Positions 26,863-36,500 of a stretch of DNA of 64,000 nt are shown here, piece after piece; position 1 is the stretch's first letter; each line of letters opens with the position of its first letter. The stretch covers positions 620,001-684,000 of the forward strand of contig NZ_NPMS01000001.1 of the NCBI RefSeq assembly GCF_002266285.1, read 5' to 3'. The position numbers were made by a program, and so were the translations under genes. The notes under the pieces were generated by a model. That model saw only the letters and a list, made by a program, of their open reading frames with translations. It was not told the DNA's origin and did no database searches. Source of the DNA: Virgibacillus indicus. GTDB taxonomy: Bacteria > Bacillota > Bacilli > Bacillales > Amphibacillaceae.

Positions 26863-27525
26863 TTAAAAAAAGATTGTCAAACCGATTGCGATAATCATAA
26901 TGTCTGCAAATATATGTATAATCCATGAAGACCAGATTGTTTTATTTTTTTCATTTACCATATGAAATACCAATCCTATTATCCACAGACCAATAAAACA
27001 TACTAAAATTAGTACTGGACTGAACCAGAGCATGATCATTGGTATATGATAGGAAGCAAATAGGACAGGACTATAGATATAACCTAATTTCTTAGGCAAA
27101 TTGTAAAATATAAACCCTCTAAAAAAGTATTCTTCCAAAAATGAATTACCTAAAGATATATATAAACCAACGAACACAAATCCTGTGGCATTAATGCCCA
27201 ATCTATTGGTTAAGTCCTCTTTTATTACTGCTGCATCAAAGAATGGCTGCAGAGCTAAATAAGCAATAAGCACGATGCCAGCTGAACTCAAACCTAAAAC
27301 TGCTAAACGTATCCAATCTTTCTTTTCCATTTTGTGAATGAGCAGCACATCTCTAAAACGAAAATCCTTAAATATTTTAATATAGATCCAAATCGTTATG
27401 AAAAATAAACAGATTTTAGCAGCTGTTTTAATCACATAATTAATCTCTAAACCATGTTCGATAAAAGCTAATATTGCACATGCTATCAGTGTACTGATTA
27501 TTATAAATTGAAATTTGGATCTCAT
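26863..27525 (-). CDS. CPBP family intramembrane metalloprotease
   Basis: 220 aa with about seven TM helices. The EEYFFRGFIFY motif (EExxxR) and FASYHIPM (His) are the catalytic signatures of the Abi/CAAX-protease family. ATG 27525 is chosen because AGGTGA lies just upstream; a frame start at 27549 has no ribosome binding site. These proteases are linked to bacteriocin self-immunity or membrane-protein processing; the target here is unknown. Confidence 0.85.
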   Translation of the reverse strand: MRSKFQFIIISTLIACAILAFIEHGLEINYVIKTAAKICLFFITIWIYIKIFKDFRFRDVLLIHKMEKKDWIRLAVLGLSSAGIVLIAYLALQPFFDAAVIKEDLTNRLGINATGFVFVGLYISLGNSFLEEYFFRGFIFYNLPKKLGYIYSPVLFASYHIPMIMLWFSPVLILVCFIGLWIIGLVFHMVNEKNKTIWSSWIIHIFADIMIIAIGLTIFF

Positions 27526-27570
27526 TCTGCTCACCTGGCAATCTCTCAAACTTTATTTCATAATAACACA

Positions 27571-27607
27571 AAAGAGATCCACCTTTTTTACAAAAATGGA
27601 TCTCTTT
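27571..27607. terminator. Hairpin downstream of cysK
   Basis: An 11-bp perfect stem AAAGAGATCCA / TGGATCTCTTT (27571-27581 with 27597-27607), 8 bp after the cysK stop. It probably ends cysK transcription before the CPBP gene. Confidence 0.7.
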
Positions 27608-27614
27608 TAATTCT

Positions 27615-28538
27615 CTATTCCTCTTCAAATAAATTCATACTCAAATAGCGCTCTCCTGTATCAGGAGCAATACATAATACTCTTTTTCCTTTTCCCAGCT
27701 TTTTTGCAACAAGAATTGCCGCATATACTGCGGCTGCACCTGACAATCCAATAAACAGACCCTCTCGCCTGGCAATTTTCCTAAACATCTCAACAGCATC
27801 TTCATCATGTATTTGAATAATCTCATCATAAATAGCTGTATTCAGTATTTCTGGTACAAATCCTGGGCTTGTACCAACGAGCTTATGTTTACCAGGCTTT
27901 CCTCCTGACAATACCGGTGATCCATTTGGTTCTGCTACCGTAATAGTCAGTCCTGGTATTTTATCTTTTAATACTTCTCCGGTCCCAGTTACAGTACCAC
28001 CTGTTCCTGCAGTACAAACAAATGCATCAAGATTTCCATTCATCTGTTCGATAATTTCGATGGCAGTCGTGGTTCGATGAATCTCGGGATTCGCCTGGTT
28101 TTCAAATTGTTGTGGAATAAAACTGCCAGGAATATTTTTTTGAATCTCAACAGCCTTTTTTATTGCACCTGGCATTTTTTCGACACTCGGTGTTAAAACA
28201 ACTTTTGCTCCAAAGGCTTTCAAAAGATTTCTTCTTTCCTGTGTGCTGTTATCAGGCATCACAAGAATTGCCTGATAACCCTTAGCCGCAGCATTCATCG
28301 CAAGGCCTATACCAGTATTCCCGCTTGTGGGTTCGATGATTGTATCCCCTGGTTTAATTAATCCTTGTCTCTCTGCTTCTTTTATCATATTATAAGCAGC
28401 ACGATCTTTGACGCTTTTAGTTGGATTCATAGATTCCAGCTTCACAAAAATATCCGCCGCATCGTCTGGTACAACATTATTTAATTTTACTATTGGTGTA
28501 TTTCCAATTAATTCGGTAATATTTTCTGCTGCTTTCAT
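27615..28538 (-). CDS. cysK: Cysteine synthase A (O-acetylserine sulfhydrylase)
   Basis: 307 aa, the standard length. It forms cysteine from O-acetylserine and sulfide with PLP. The catalytic Lys is in NPTKSVKDRAAYNMI near residue 41. The substrate loop EPTSGNTGIGLA and the PLP-phosphate loop TAGTGGTVTGTG are both intact. The C-terminus ends in GERYLSMNLFEEE. It is 28 bp downstream of the PH-domain gene. Confidence 0.93.
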   Translation of the reverse strand: MKAAENITELIGNTPIVKLNNVVPDDAADIFVKLESMNPTKSVKDRAAYNMIKEAERQGLIKPGDTIIEPTSGNTGIGLAMNAAAKGYQAILVMPDNSTQERRNLLKAFGAKVVLTPSVEKMPGAIKKAVEIQKNIPGSFIPQQFENQANPEIHRTTTAIEIIEQMNGNLDAFVCTAGTGGTVTGTGEVLKDKIPGLTITVAEPNGSPVLSGGKPGKHKLVGTSPGFVPEILNTAIYDEIIQIHDEDAVEMFRKIARREGLFIGLSGAAAVYAAILVAKKLGKGKRVLCIAPDTGERYLSMNLFEEE

Positions 28539-28566
28539 AAATTTGGTACAATCCCCTCTTTAAAAT

Positions 28567-28983
28567 TTATTCCCCGATTTTAAGACGGCTATCAAGCGTT
28601 ATATCCTCATTAATTTCGAGTATCTTCTTTAAAAATTCCGCTTGATTTTCAGGAGATATGGAAATAGCATCAAACCTGCCAGAAACCAATTCTATCTTAT
28701 CTGTAGACAAAGCTGGCGCAGTGAAAGGATTTTTCTTCTTTTTAATGATTTGTATATTTTTTACCGGTACCTTCAATCTAATTGGACCATATCGTATTTT
28801 AATAATATCATTCTCAATCTTGTAACCTGTGCTGAACCAGAACCATAATAACAGTGCTGATAGTGGCAGAATAAAGACTGCTGTCATCAACTCACCATTT
28901 ATAAGTGGAATGGCAGTCCCTGTTAATGCTACACTCCATAAAACCAAAGTAATCCATAAATCTCTCTTTGAAGGGAAATACAT
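28567..28983 (-). CDS. Small membrane protein with bacterial PH-like domain
   Basis: 138 aa. Two TM helices at about residues 11-50 (LWITLVLWSVALTGTAIPLI and LMTAVFILPLSALLLWFWF) are followed by a bPH_4-type domain (GYKIENDIIKIRYGPIRLKVPVKNIQIIKKKKNP, then DAISISPENQAEFLKKI). This resembles the YyaB/SunI-like group. Function unknown. Possibly co-transcribed with cysK. Confidence 0.72.
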   Translation of the reverse strand: MYFPSKRDLWITLVLWSVALTGTAIPLINGELMTAVFILPLSALLLWFWFSTGYKIENDIIKIRYGPIRLKVPVKNIQIIKKKKNPFTAPALSTDKIELVSGRFDAISISPENQAEFLKKILEINEDITLDSRLKIGE

Positions 28984-29044
28984 GCTTGCATCCTCCTGCT
29001 CTTAAACCACAGTAAATTCTATATTAACAGCAATTAATTTTTCA

Positions 29045-29073
29045 AAAACCTGCACCTATTTAATGCAGGTTTT
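29045..29073. terminator. Terminator of the D-serine dehydratase gene
   Basis: AAAACCTGCA / TGCAGGTTTT, a 10-bp stem at 29045-29054 and 29064-29073, 9 bp past the dsdA stop. Confidence 0.82.
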
Positions 29074-29081
29074 TTCACTTT

Positions 29082-30416
29082 TTATTCAGCCTTTTCCAAG
29101 ATGTTTTTCCCTTTAGCATAAAACTGTTGCATATCAGCTTCAGGTACCAACGCTCCACCAGTTGCCCATGAAATATGCGTTGCATTTTCAGCATTAGAGT
29201 GTTCCAGATAGTTCGTTTCACTAATAGTTTGGGGACCTATCAGACCCGCGGTTGCTGATGGTTCCAGGTAAATATTCTCCTGATCAGCGAGCATTATTAG
29301 CAGTTTATATAATTCATGATCCTCTATGGTATAAATCCCACTGACGAGATGCTTACTGATAGATGTAGCAAAGCTGGATGGCCTGCCGACTGCTAACCCA
29401 TCAGCCTCCGTATGATTATCAATTCCAAAATCCTGAACACTGACATTATTCATTTCTCCTGTCAGTAATCCAATTAAAACTGACGGTGAATGTGTTGGCT
29501 CGACAAAAAAGCAATGCACATGATCACCAAATACCTGCTTTAATCCAAAGGTAATTCCACCAGGTGCTCCGCCAACACCACAAGGCAGATAAACAAATAG
29601 TGGGTGGTCTGCATCAACTTTTATGTTGTTTTCCTCTAATTGTTTTTTCAGCCTGAATGCAGCTACACTATACCCCAAAAATAAATGCTTCGAGCTTTCA
29701 TCATCAACGAAATATCCATTTGGATCATCTAAGGTTTGTTGTCTTCCAGCTTTAATGGCTACACTGAAATCCCCGGTAAATTCATGTACTGTAACTCCTT
29801 TTTCCCGCAGTAGGTCTTTCTTCCACTGTTTAGCATCAGCAGACATATAGACCGAAACATTAAAACCAAGCTTTGCACTCATAATACCAATACTTAATCC
29901 TAAATTCCCAGTAGATCCTACTCCTATGGAATACTGCTGGAAAAATCGTCTGAATGATTCAGAAAGAAAAGCTTCATAATTTTCATCTGGTTTAATTAAT
30001 CCTGCTCCAATTGCCAAGTTTTCCGCATAGTGAAGAATCTCATAAAAACCACCCCTTGCTTTTATCGAACCGGCAACCGGTAATTCACTGTCACATTTCA
30101 AAAAAAGATTTCCATTAATTTCTGCTGAATAATTGTCTTCCAATGCATTCTTCATGTTTGGAATTTGAGTCAAAGGAGATTCAATCAATCCATCTGTAAG
30201 TTCCAATTCCGGAAAAGCTTTTTTCAAAAAAGGTGCAAAACGAGTCCATAACTTTTCCGCTTCAATCATATTCTGTTTTGTTATAGGTAATTTTGGGATT
30301 TGTTGACTTTTTTTAAGACTATCATTTAACCAAATAGTTGGCTTTAAATTCAAAATTCCTTCCAATAATGGATAATCTTGTTTATATATTCTGATTTCAT
30401 TCTCTGAAAAAACCAT
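29082..30416 (-). CDS. dsdA: D-serine ammonia-lyase (dehydratase)
   Basis: 444 aa. PLP enzyme converting D-serine to pyruvate and ammonia. The PLP lysine is in VAGSIKARGGFYE near residue 118, the phosphate loop is GVGSTGNLGLSIG, and PCGVGGAPGGITFG is a further conserved glycine loop. The fold-type II length matches DsdA. No dsdX permease or regulator is adjacent. Confidence 0.93.
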   Translation of the reverse strand: MVFSENEIRIYKQDYPLLEGILNLKPTIWLNDSLKKSQQIPKLPITKQNMIEAEKLWTRFAPFLKKAFPELELTDGLIESPLTQIPNMKNALEDNYSAEINGNLFLKCDSELPVAGSIKARGGFYEILHYAENLAIGAGLIKPDENYEAFLSESFRRFFQQYSIGVGSTGNLGLSIGIMSAKLGFNVSVYMSADAKQWKKDLLREKGVTVHEFTGDFSVAIKAGRQQTLDDPNGYFVDDESSKHLFLGYSVAAFRLKKQLEENNIKVDADHPLFVYLPCGVGGAPGGITFGLKQVFGDHVHCFFVEPTHSPSVLIGLLTGEMNNVSVQDFGIDNHTEADGLAVGRPSSFATSISKHLVSGIYTIEDHELYKLLIMLADQENIYLEPSATAGLIGPQTISETNYLEHSNAENATHISWATGGALVPEADMQQFYAKGKNILEKAE

Positions 30417-30578
30417 ATATTATCACCTGCTTTTCTTTCTATTGTAGCATTCCAGAAAACTTAATCCCAATTAAAAGCTGAATCATATTACGTTATCATT
30501 TTGCTTAGGTGTACTTAGAATGTGTTATTTTTTCAAATGTTCCCAGTTGCCATTTTGACGTGAAGCAAAACTAAATGC

Positions 30579-31424
30579 TTAACTTAACGATTCTAAACGC
30601 TGCCTGATTCTTTTTATAAATGATTCACTTAAGATCCCCTTAGCACCACGGATGATTTCTGTAGCGTACAGTTCAGTTGGTGGAGTTTCCTCTGACTTCT
30701 CAATCCCAATAAACGTGATTGCTTCAACCCTCTCACCCTTATTTAATTCAACCTGAACAATTGCTGGACGATAAGCATTTACATAAACTCCTTCACGTTT
30801 ATATAGATAATCTAAAGCCTCTAAAGGAATCTTATACACTAGTCCTTCAACGACTTCCCCAGCTGATTCTATAATATCTGCTTTTCCGCCATCCGAAGAA
30901 CTTCTGGAAAATCGAAAACCGTGATTTTTCAGAACCCCTCTTCCTGCTTTTATTGAGAAATAACCTTCTGCATTTGCAATTCTAAAGCGTTCATCGTCCA
31001 TACATGAGCCATATGCAAAATAATATAAGCTCTCATTTTTTAAATACTGATAAACTTTCCAGTCTCCAAGTGGAATAGCATCAATAGAGTCTGCTAGAGA
31101 CCTGTCTGTTATGTAAGTTAATGCTTCCAGATTACTGCCACTATCTGTAAACGCAGTTACCATTTTTCGTTCATATAAATTATTACTGCCATTTTCACTG
31201 TAGCCTTCCAGCTCATTGATTAATCCTAATTGTTCTTCTGTTACGCTGTAAACTTCTCCATAAATTTTATCTTTTTCACTCTCTTTCATAACCGGGTATC
31301 CATTTCGTGTATCAAACAATCTTCCATAAATCCACGACTCTTCGAATAAACAGACAGCATCCTTTAAATAATGATGATTCTTTTCATTTTTTCGTAACGT
31401 TCCATATACAAAAATAGTTCGCAA
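30579..31424 (-). CDS. Tandem gamma-glutamylcyclotransferase-like protein (YkqA-like)
   Basis: 281 aa from TTG 31424, which follows GGAGGG by 7 bp. The ATG at 31439 would overlap that site. Two GGCT/AIG2-like domains are present: one at about residues 1-120 beginning TIFVYGTLRKNEKNHHYL, the second at about 130-270 beginning LYYFAYGSCMDDERF. Each carries the YG(S/T) loop of the fold. B. subtilis YkqA has the same double architecture. The substrate is unknown. Confidence 0.82.
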   Translation of the reverse strand: MRTIFVYGTLRKNEKNHHYLKDAVCLFEESWIYGRLFDTRNGYPVMKESEKDKIYGEVYSVTEEQLGLINELEGYSENGSNNLYERKMVTAFTDSGSNLEALTYITDRSLADSIDAIPLGDWKVYQYLKNESLYYFAYGSCMDDERFRIANAEGYFSIKAGRGVLKNHGFRFSRSSSDGGKADIIESAGEVVEGLVYKIPLEALDYLYKREGVYVNAYRPAIVQVELNKGERVEAITFIGIEKSEETPPTELYATEIIRGAKGILSESFIKRIRQRLESLS

Positions 31425-31556
31425 TAAACTTCCCTCCATTCATAAAAATATTAAGCCGAAAACATGTTGTCAAAGTGATGCAAAGCACTAAGAAGATTTA
31501 AATACTTTGCTACACTATGATTGTTTGTTCATTTAGTTCACAAGGGGGATGTTTTA

Positions 31557-32405
31557 ATGTCTAAAGAAAGATTAGCTTTTGCTACCGTAATTTTAACATA
31601 TTTTTTAATCGTTTTTGGCGGGTATGTAGCCTCATCCGAATCAGGTATGGGCTGTGGCCCGGAATGGCCGCTGTGTAATGGAGAAGTAATTCCGGAATTA
31701 AGTGGTGATACATTAATTGAATTTGGTCACCGTGTAATCGGGGCGGTACTATTTATTCTGACCATTATTTTATTTGCGAAAGTACGAAAAGAAAATAATC
31801 AATTAGCAAATAAAGTAGCCAATTGGATGCTCAGTTTACTGACATTGCAGTTAATCATGGGTGCTATCGTAGTATTTTATCATTTGCCATCATCTATTAT
31901 TACCCTGCATCTGCTCATTGCAATGATCTTCTTAGCGATGCTGATTTGGTTTTGGCGATATAAAGATCCATCCGCATCTTTTAAACATAATCATGGTATT
32001 GCACTGAAAAAACATTTAAATATATTAATTACACTTTTATTTATAACAATTGGAATCGGTGCATTTATTAAACACCAGCATTATGGATTGGCGTGTGGCT
32101 GGCTAGATTGCGGGAATACAATGCTTCCAGGATCACTACCTGAATTATTGCAGTTTATTCATCGGTTGTTAGCATTAATTTCTTCCCTTTATATATTGTT
32201 TATTGCATATAAAGCATTTTCAATTAATTACATAGCTTTAAAATCACGTATGATCCTTGCACTTCTAGTCGTATTTACGCAATTGATTATAGGAATCATG
32301 ACAATCGTTTCGTTTATATCGTTATCATTTGCCGTATTGCATTTAGCTGCAGCAGCGTTATTGTTTGCAATCTTAGCAGAAGCCAGAATAACAATAGGAA
32401 AATAA
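31557..32405 (+). CDS. ctaA: Heme A synthase (CtaA/Cox15 family)
   Basis: 282 aa from ATG 31557 after AAGGGGGATG. An in-frame start at 31521 lacks a ribosome binding site. Eight TM helices are expected. MGCGPEWPLCNG carries the first Cys pair, FGHRVIGAVLF a heme-binding His, and CGWLDCG with FIHRLLALIS the second-half equivalents. It oxidises heme O to heme A for cytochrome aa3. ctaB and the oxidase genes are not adjacent here, so the gene stands alone. Confidence 0.9.
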   Translation: MSKERLAFATVILTYFLIVFGGYVASSESGMGCGPEWPLCNGEVIPELSGDTLIEFGHRVIGAVLFILTIILFAKVRKENNQLANKVANWMLSLLTLQLIMGAIVVFYHLPSSIITLHLLIAMIFLAMLIWFWRYKDPSASFKHNHGIALKKHLNILITLLFITIGIGAFIKHQHYGLACGWLDCGNTMLPGSLPELLQFIHRLLALISSLYILFIAYKAFSINYIALKSRMILALLVVFTQLIIGIMTIVSFISLSFAVLHLAAAALLFAILAEARITIGK

Positions 32406-32411
32406 CCTTAG

Positions 32412-32449
32412 CAGAACTCATTGTAATAACCGATGAGTTCTGTTTTTTT
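32412..32449 (+). terminator. Intrinsic terminator of ctaA
   Basis: A 10-bp stem CAGAACTCAT / ATGAGTTCTG (32412-32421 with 32433-32442) followed by seven T. Confidence 0.92.
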
Positions 32450-32471
32450 ACTGATATTATTTAACCAAAAC

Positions 32472-32554
32472 TATACCCCCCCGCATTTCCCGTTATACCT
32501 ATATAGGGTATTCGAATTGAATCACGGGGTATGTGTATTTACCTATATGGGGTA
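32472..32554. promoter_or_regulatory. Cluster of palindromic TACC/GGTA operator-like sites with no adjacent regulator
   Basis: Contains the palindrome ATACCTATATAGGGTAT (32495-32511), a near copy TACCTATATGGGGTA (32540-32554), and half-sites TATACCCC (32472-32479) and GGGGTAT (32526-32532). Both palindromes are followed by a CGAATT block. The pattern resembles operators of CsoR/CstR-family repressors (copper or sulfide sensing). The cluster lies between two convergent terminators, with no matching gene in the window. Confidence 0.45.
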
Positions 32555-32601
32555 TATATCGAATTTGCTATTAAAGTGTATGAACCAGCGGAATTATACG
32601 C

Positions 32602-32638
32602 AAAAAAAAGCTCCTGCATGAATTTATGCAGGAGCTTT
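32602..32638 (-). terminator. Intrinsic terminator of the exonuclease/dynA unit
   Basis: A 13-bp perfect stem (32607-32619 with 32626-32638), six-base loop, and an uninterrupted T tract on the minus strand. Confidence 0.92.
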
Positions 32639-32668
32639 AAAAACTATTTTGTTATAGAAGCTTAAAAT

Positions 32669-33532
32669 CTAAAGTAATTTAGCGAGGTTTTTAAATTCAA
32701 GTTCATTGAATTTTGATTCGATTTTTTCCTTTTCATACTGCCATAAAGCATGGTCCAATTGACAGCTGACCGGAACATCACATTTGATTTCAGCAAGGTT
32801 TCTGGATAGATGGAGCATATCCATATTGGCCTTAATTTTCGTTTGAACTCCTTTAGGAAGCTGCTCTAAGTTATTAAGCATTTCATCAATTGTTCCATAT
32901 TCACGAATAAGTTTCAGGGCAGTTTTTTCTCCAATTCCCTTAACTCCAGGATAATTATCGGAGGTATCACCCATTAATCCCTTCAGGTCGATTATTTGTC
33001 CGGGTGAAATTCCTTTCTTCTCATAGAAATTATCCCTGCTAAAAACTTCATAATTGCCCTGGCCTTTTCGCATAATGGCCACTTCAATATTTTCATCTAC
33101 AAGCTGCAGGATGTCCTGATCACCAGTAAGTATAATTACATCATTATCCTCAGCATACACTTTGGCCAATGTGCCTATACAATCATCAGCTTCAAAATTT
33201 TCAAGTCCGATATTCGGCATATTAAACGATTCAACTACCTCTTTAATCAGATCAAATTGTGGAATAAGTTCTTCTGGCGGCGCGTCTCTGTTCGCTTTAT
33301 ATTGCGGGTAAAGTTCTGTTCGGAACGTCTTGCTTCCCATATCCCAGCAGCATATAACGTGAGTTGGTTCAAATTTACTCACTGCATCGAGAAAATAGCG
33401 CATGAACTGATAGACACCGTTTGTTGGTATTCCTTTGCTTGTCTTCATAAAGTTTCCTCGAAAAGCAGTTGCAAAGAAACCTCGAAATAATAATGCCATT
33501 CCATCAACTAATAATACCTGATTTTTTTTCAT
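32669..33532 (-). CDS. ypcP: 5'-3' exonuclease (YpcP-like, PolA exonuclease domain homologue)
   Basis: 287 aa. The FEN/PIN-type active site acidic residues are visible in LLVDGMALLFRGFF, ENFEADDCIGTLA, VIILTGDQDILQLV and LKGLMGDTSDNYPGVKGIGEKTA (helix-hairpin-helix). It likely removes RNA primers or flaps alongside DNA polymerase I. It overlaps dynA by 4 bp (ATGA), and the same two genes lie close together in B. subtilis. Confidence 0.9.
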   Translation of the reverse strand: MKKNQVLLVDGMALLFRGFFATAFRGNFMKTSKGIPTNGVYQFMRYFLDAVSKFEPTHVICCWDMGSKTFRTELYPQYKANRDAPPEELIPQFDLIKEVVESFNMPNIGLENFEADDCIGTLAKVYAEDNDVIILTGDQDILQLVDENIEVAIMRKGQGNYEVFSRDNFYEKKGISPGQIIDLKGLMGDTSDNYPGVKGIGEKTALKLIREYGTIDEMLNNLEQLPKGVQTKIKANMDMLHLSRNLAEIKCDVPVSCQLDHALWQYEKEKIESKFNELEFKNLAKLL

Positions 33533-36500
33533 AAACTTGCCTCCTCCATTTTATGAGTTTTTAAAATATCTTCAAGTACTGTGTAATTTTCCTTTAGGAT
33601 TGCCATATCCACAGAGGAAGATATCATTTTCAAAGCATTATTCACATGCGTTTCCAGACTATGAATAGCAGATGATTTAAGTTCGTTCCTTAATATACTC
33701 CACTGCTCCAGATATGAATCAGACATGATAGATTTATTTTTTTCAATATATTGTTTTGCCAATGGTTTTAATTCACTGTAAAGATTATCCTTCATTATTT
33801 CTTTTTCGTTTTTCTCAAAAAATGCCTTCGTTCCTTTAAAAGTAGCAAGCACTTTTTCGAATTGTTTTGTGTCAATCGAACGGAACGCTTCTGTATAAGA
33901 AGGAGTCTCGAATTCATCAAAAGAAAAATCCTTCATGATAAAGGACTCATCAGCCTTCATTGCGTCTTTCCTTAAGGATTCATATGCTTCGTTTCCTTGA
34001 GATTTAATAAATGATTCTATTCGCAAGGAAACTGCCTGCAGTTCCTGATGAAGGTCAAACCCCGTCTCATCTAACAGATTTCCCAGGCAATTCAGCAGCT
34101 GGGATTGTGCCCTTCTGCCTGATTCGGTAATTGTTGTCGGATTAAAAGCTTCCTTAAACAGATCATGAAATCTGATAGACAATCTTTCAAGCACATAAAA
34201 TAATTGTTTTTCTATTTTTTGTTTTATTTGCTCTTCATACATGTTTACAGGTAGCTTATCTATTTTCTCTTCAATTATGACTCTTTTATTTAATAAATCA
34301 ATCCGATAGTTTTCTTTTTCTTCTTCATCAAGATTCATTGACTTAATATATTGACCCATCATCTTAGAAGCGCGGCCTATATCCCATAATGCCGATTTTA
34401 CAGTCAACGCTGCCAGCTCATTATGGATGAAATCGTAAAAGTGATCCTCAAAAAGCTGCATATTTTTATTCAGTTTTTGATCTTCTCGCTTATTTGCCAA
34501 AGATAGTTTGCTGGATACGGGATACAATTTAGGAAATCGGACTCCAAGCTGCAGTAATTGTTCTTGAACGTATTCCGTAACAAGCTGAAGCTCTTTATCA
34601 TCTTTTGCAAGATCTGCAGCATTTACAATGAAAAACATTTTATCTAATTCAAAGGATTCCTTGACACGCCCTAATTGTGTGAGAAAGTCTTTATCCGCCC
34701 GTGAAAGAGCATGATTGTAATAGGTCACATAAAGAATGGCATCGGCATGCTTGATATAATCAAATGCGACATTTGTATGGCGTGCATTTACCGAATCTGC
34801 TCCTGGCGTATCTACCAGTGTAATACCTTGTCTAGTCAGAGAACAATCATAATACAGATCAATAGACTCGATATAGCAGGCTTTCGTTTCATCTGTAACA
34901 TAGCATGCAAACTCGTCAAGGCGTATTGTACGAGTACTTCCGATATAATCTTTATTTTCCTGATATCCTGTGATCATTGCCTGTAAATAGGCCTGATACA
35001 TTTTATTCAGTCCATCATCTTGATAAATTTTATTTTCTTTTATCCACTTCAATAAGCCTTCAAAATCAGTCGTTTTTTTTGAGAAATACTTTGTGATCAA
35101 ATCTAAATCTTTTTTCAGCGTTTCATGACCTTTTAGTGTGACTACAACCGTTCCGTGTGTGTACTTTCCGTTTACCGGTGCTATGCGGTTAACAGCAGCA
35201 GTTGTTGGGTTTGGTGATACCGGGAGCACACTTTCTCCCAGCAGTGCATTGGCAAAAGAGGATTTCCCTGCACTAAATGCGCCAAAAAGCGCTATTGTAT
35301 GTGAACGATTTTTCAGCCGATCATGCTTTCCTTTCAAATCATCAATAATCGCTTCAAATCCGGGAAAGCTTTCAATTGTCCGAATTGTTTTATTCAAGCT
35401 TTCAAGAACATGTGAAACGGGATCTGTAATATTTTTTTCATTAGTATGCCTTTTAATTTCCTTCTTGCTCTTTAATTTTTCCTTTTTTATTTTCACTGGC
35501 TCAATACCCAGTGTCAAAGGTTTACGGTCAGCCTCTATCGCATTTTGCAATAAGTCCCATGCTGATTCTTCCGGAACAGGAGAGTAAGTAAGTTCATCGG
35601 CCTGCCTGCTTTTTTCAGCTAGTATAGATTTTAGAGTATCCCTTTCCTTCATAAGGTCTGAATGTTTATTCTGTTGATTTAGCTTTTCCCTGATTAGATT
35701 TATCTGATTTTCATTTTCTTCTGTAATTACATGTTGAATATTCATCGACAATCGGCGTGCCTGTTTCTTAAATTTATTTTTTATATCTGCACTCACGTCA
35801 TTTGTATAGTTCAAAACATAATCTCCGGTAACTTTTGCTCCCGGTTTTATAAGTCTTATCAGATCTTCGCCTGTATAAACAACTGATAATTCATTAATTT
35901 GGTTCTGAAGCTCAGGTTTAGACAGGTTATAGTCCTTTAGCAATCTTGTAAATTTATCCCGAAGCTTCCACTGCAATACCGTTTCTAAATTCTCTTGAAG
36001 TGGTGTAAGAAATGCTAATAATCTAGTATTCCTCTCTTCTTCGGTCTTTTTTTTAGAAGAAAAAAGACCGGCTTTAAAGTCACTTTGCTGTGATTGGAGG
36101 AAATCAGCCGCGCGTTCTCTCAGATTTGAAGGCATCAAATAGGCATTTTTTAACGTATTATTAAGTTCGCTTTGAAATTCATTTTCAAATTTGGAAGACA
36201 TATTTTCAAGGTCCATCAGTTCTGTTTCCAATACTTCTATTTTACTGGATTCATTGCCTTCTTCAGCTTCCAGAGAACCATATTCTGTCAATTTTTCTTC
36301 ATATTGCCTATTAAGAAACCGTTTATGTTCTTTAATAATCTGCATAAATGATTGTTCTGTATTTTGAAACGATTCCTTTTCTCCACCCATAATCGAAAAA
36401 AGTTTTTCCTTTATCATTCCAAATTGGTTGTGTACAGCAGCGGGATCCATTAAAGAAGAATAATAAATATGTTCTGGTTTTATTTTCCATTGATCAAACG

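Noticed and set aside
35138..35587. 149-codon open frame on the plus strand
   Set aside because: Antisense to dynA across its second GTPase P-loop; Ser/Phe-rich composition typical of a shadow frame.
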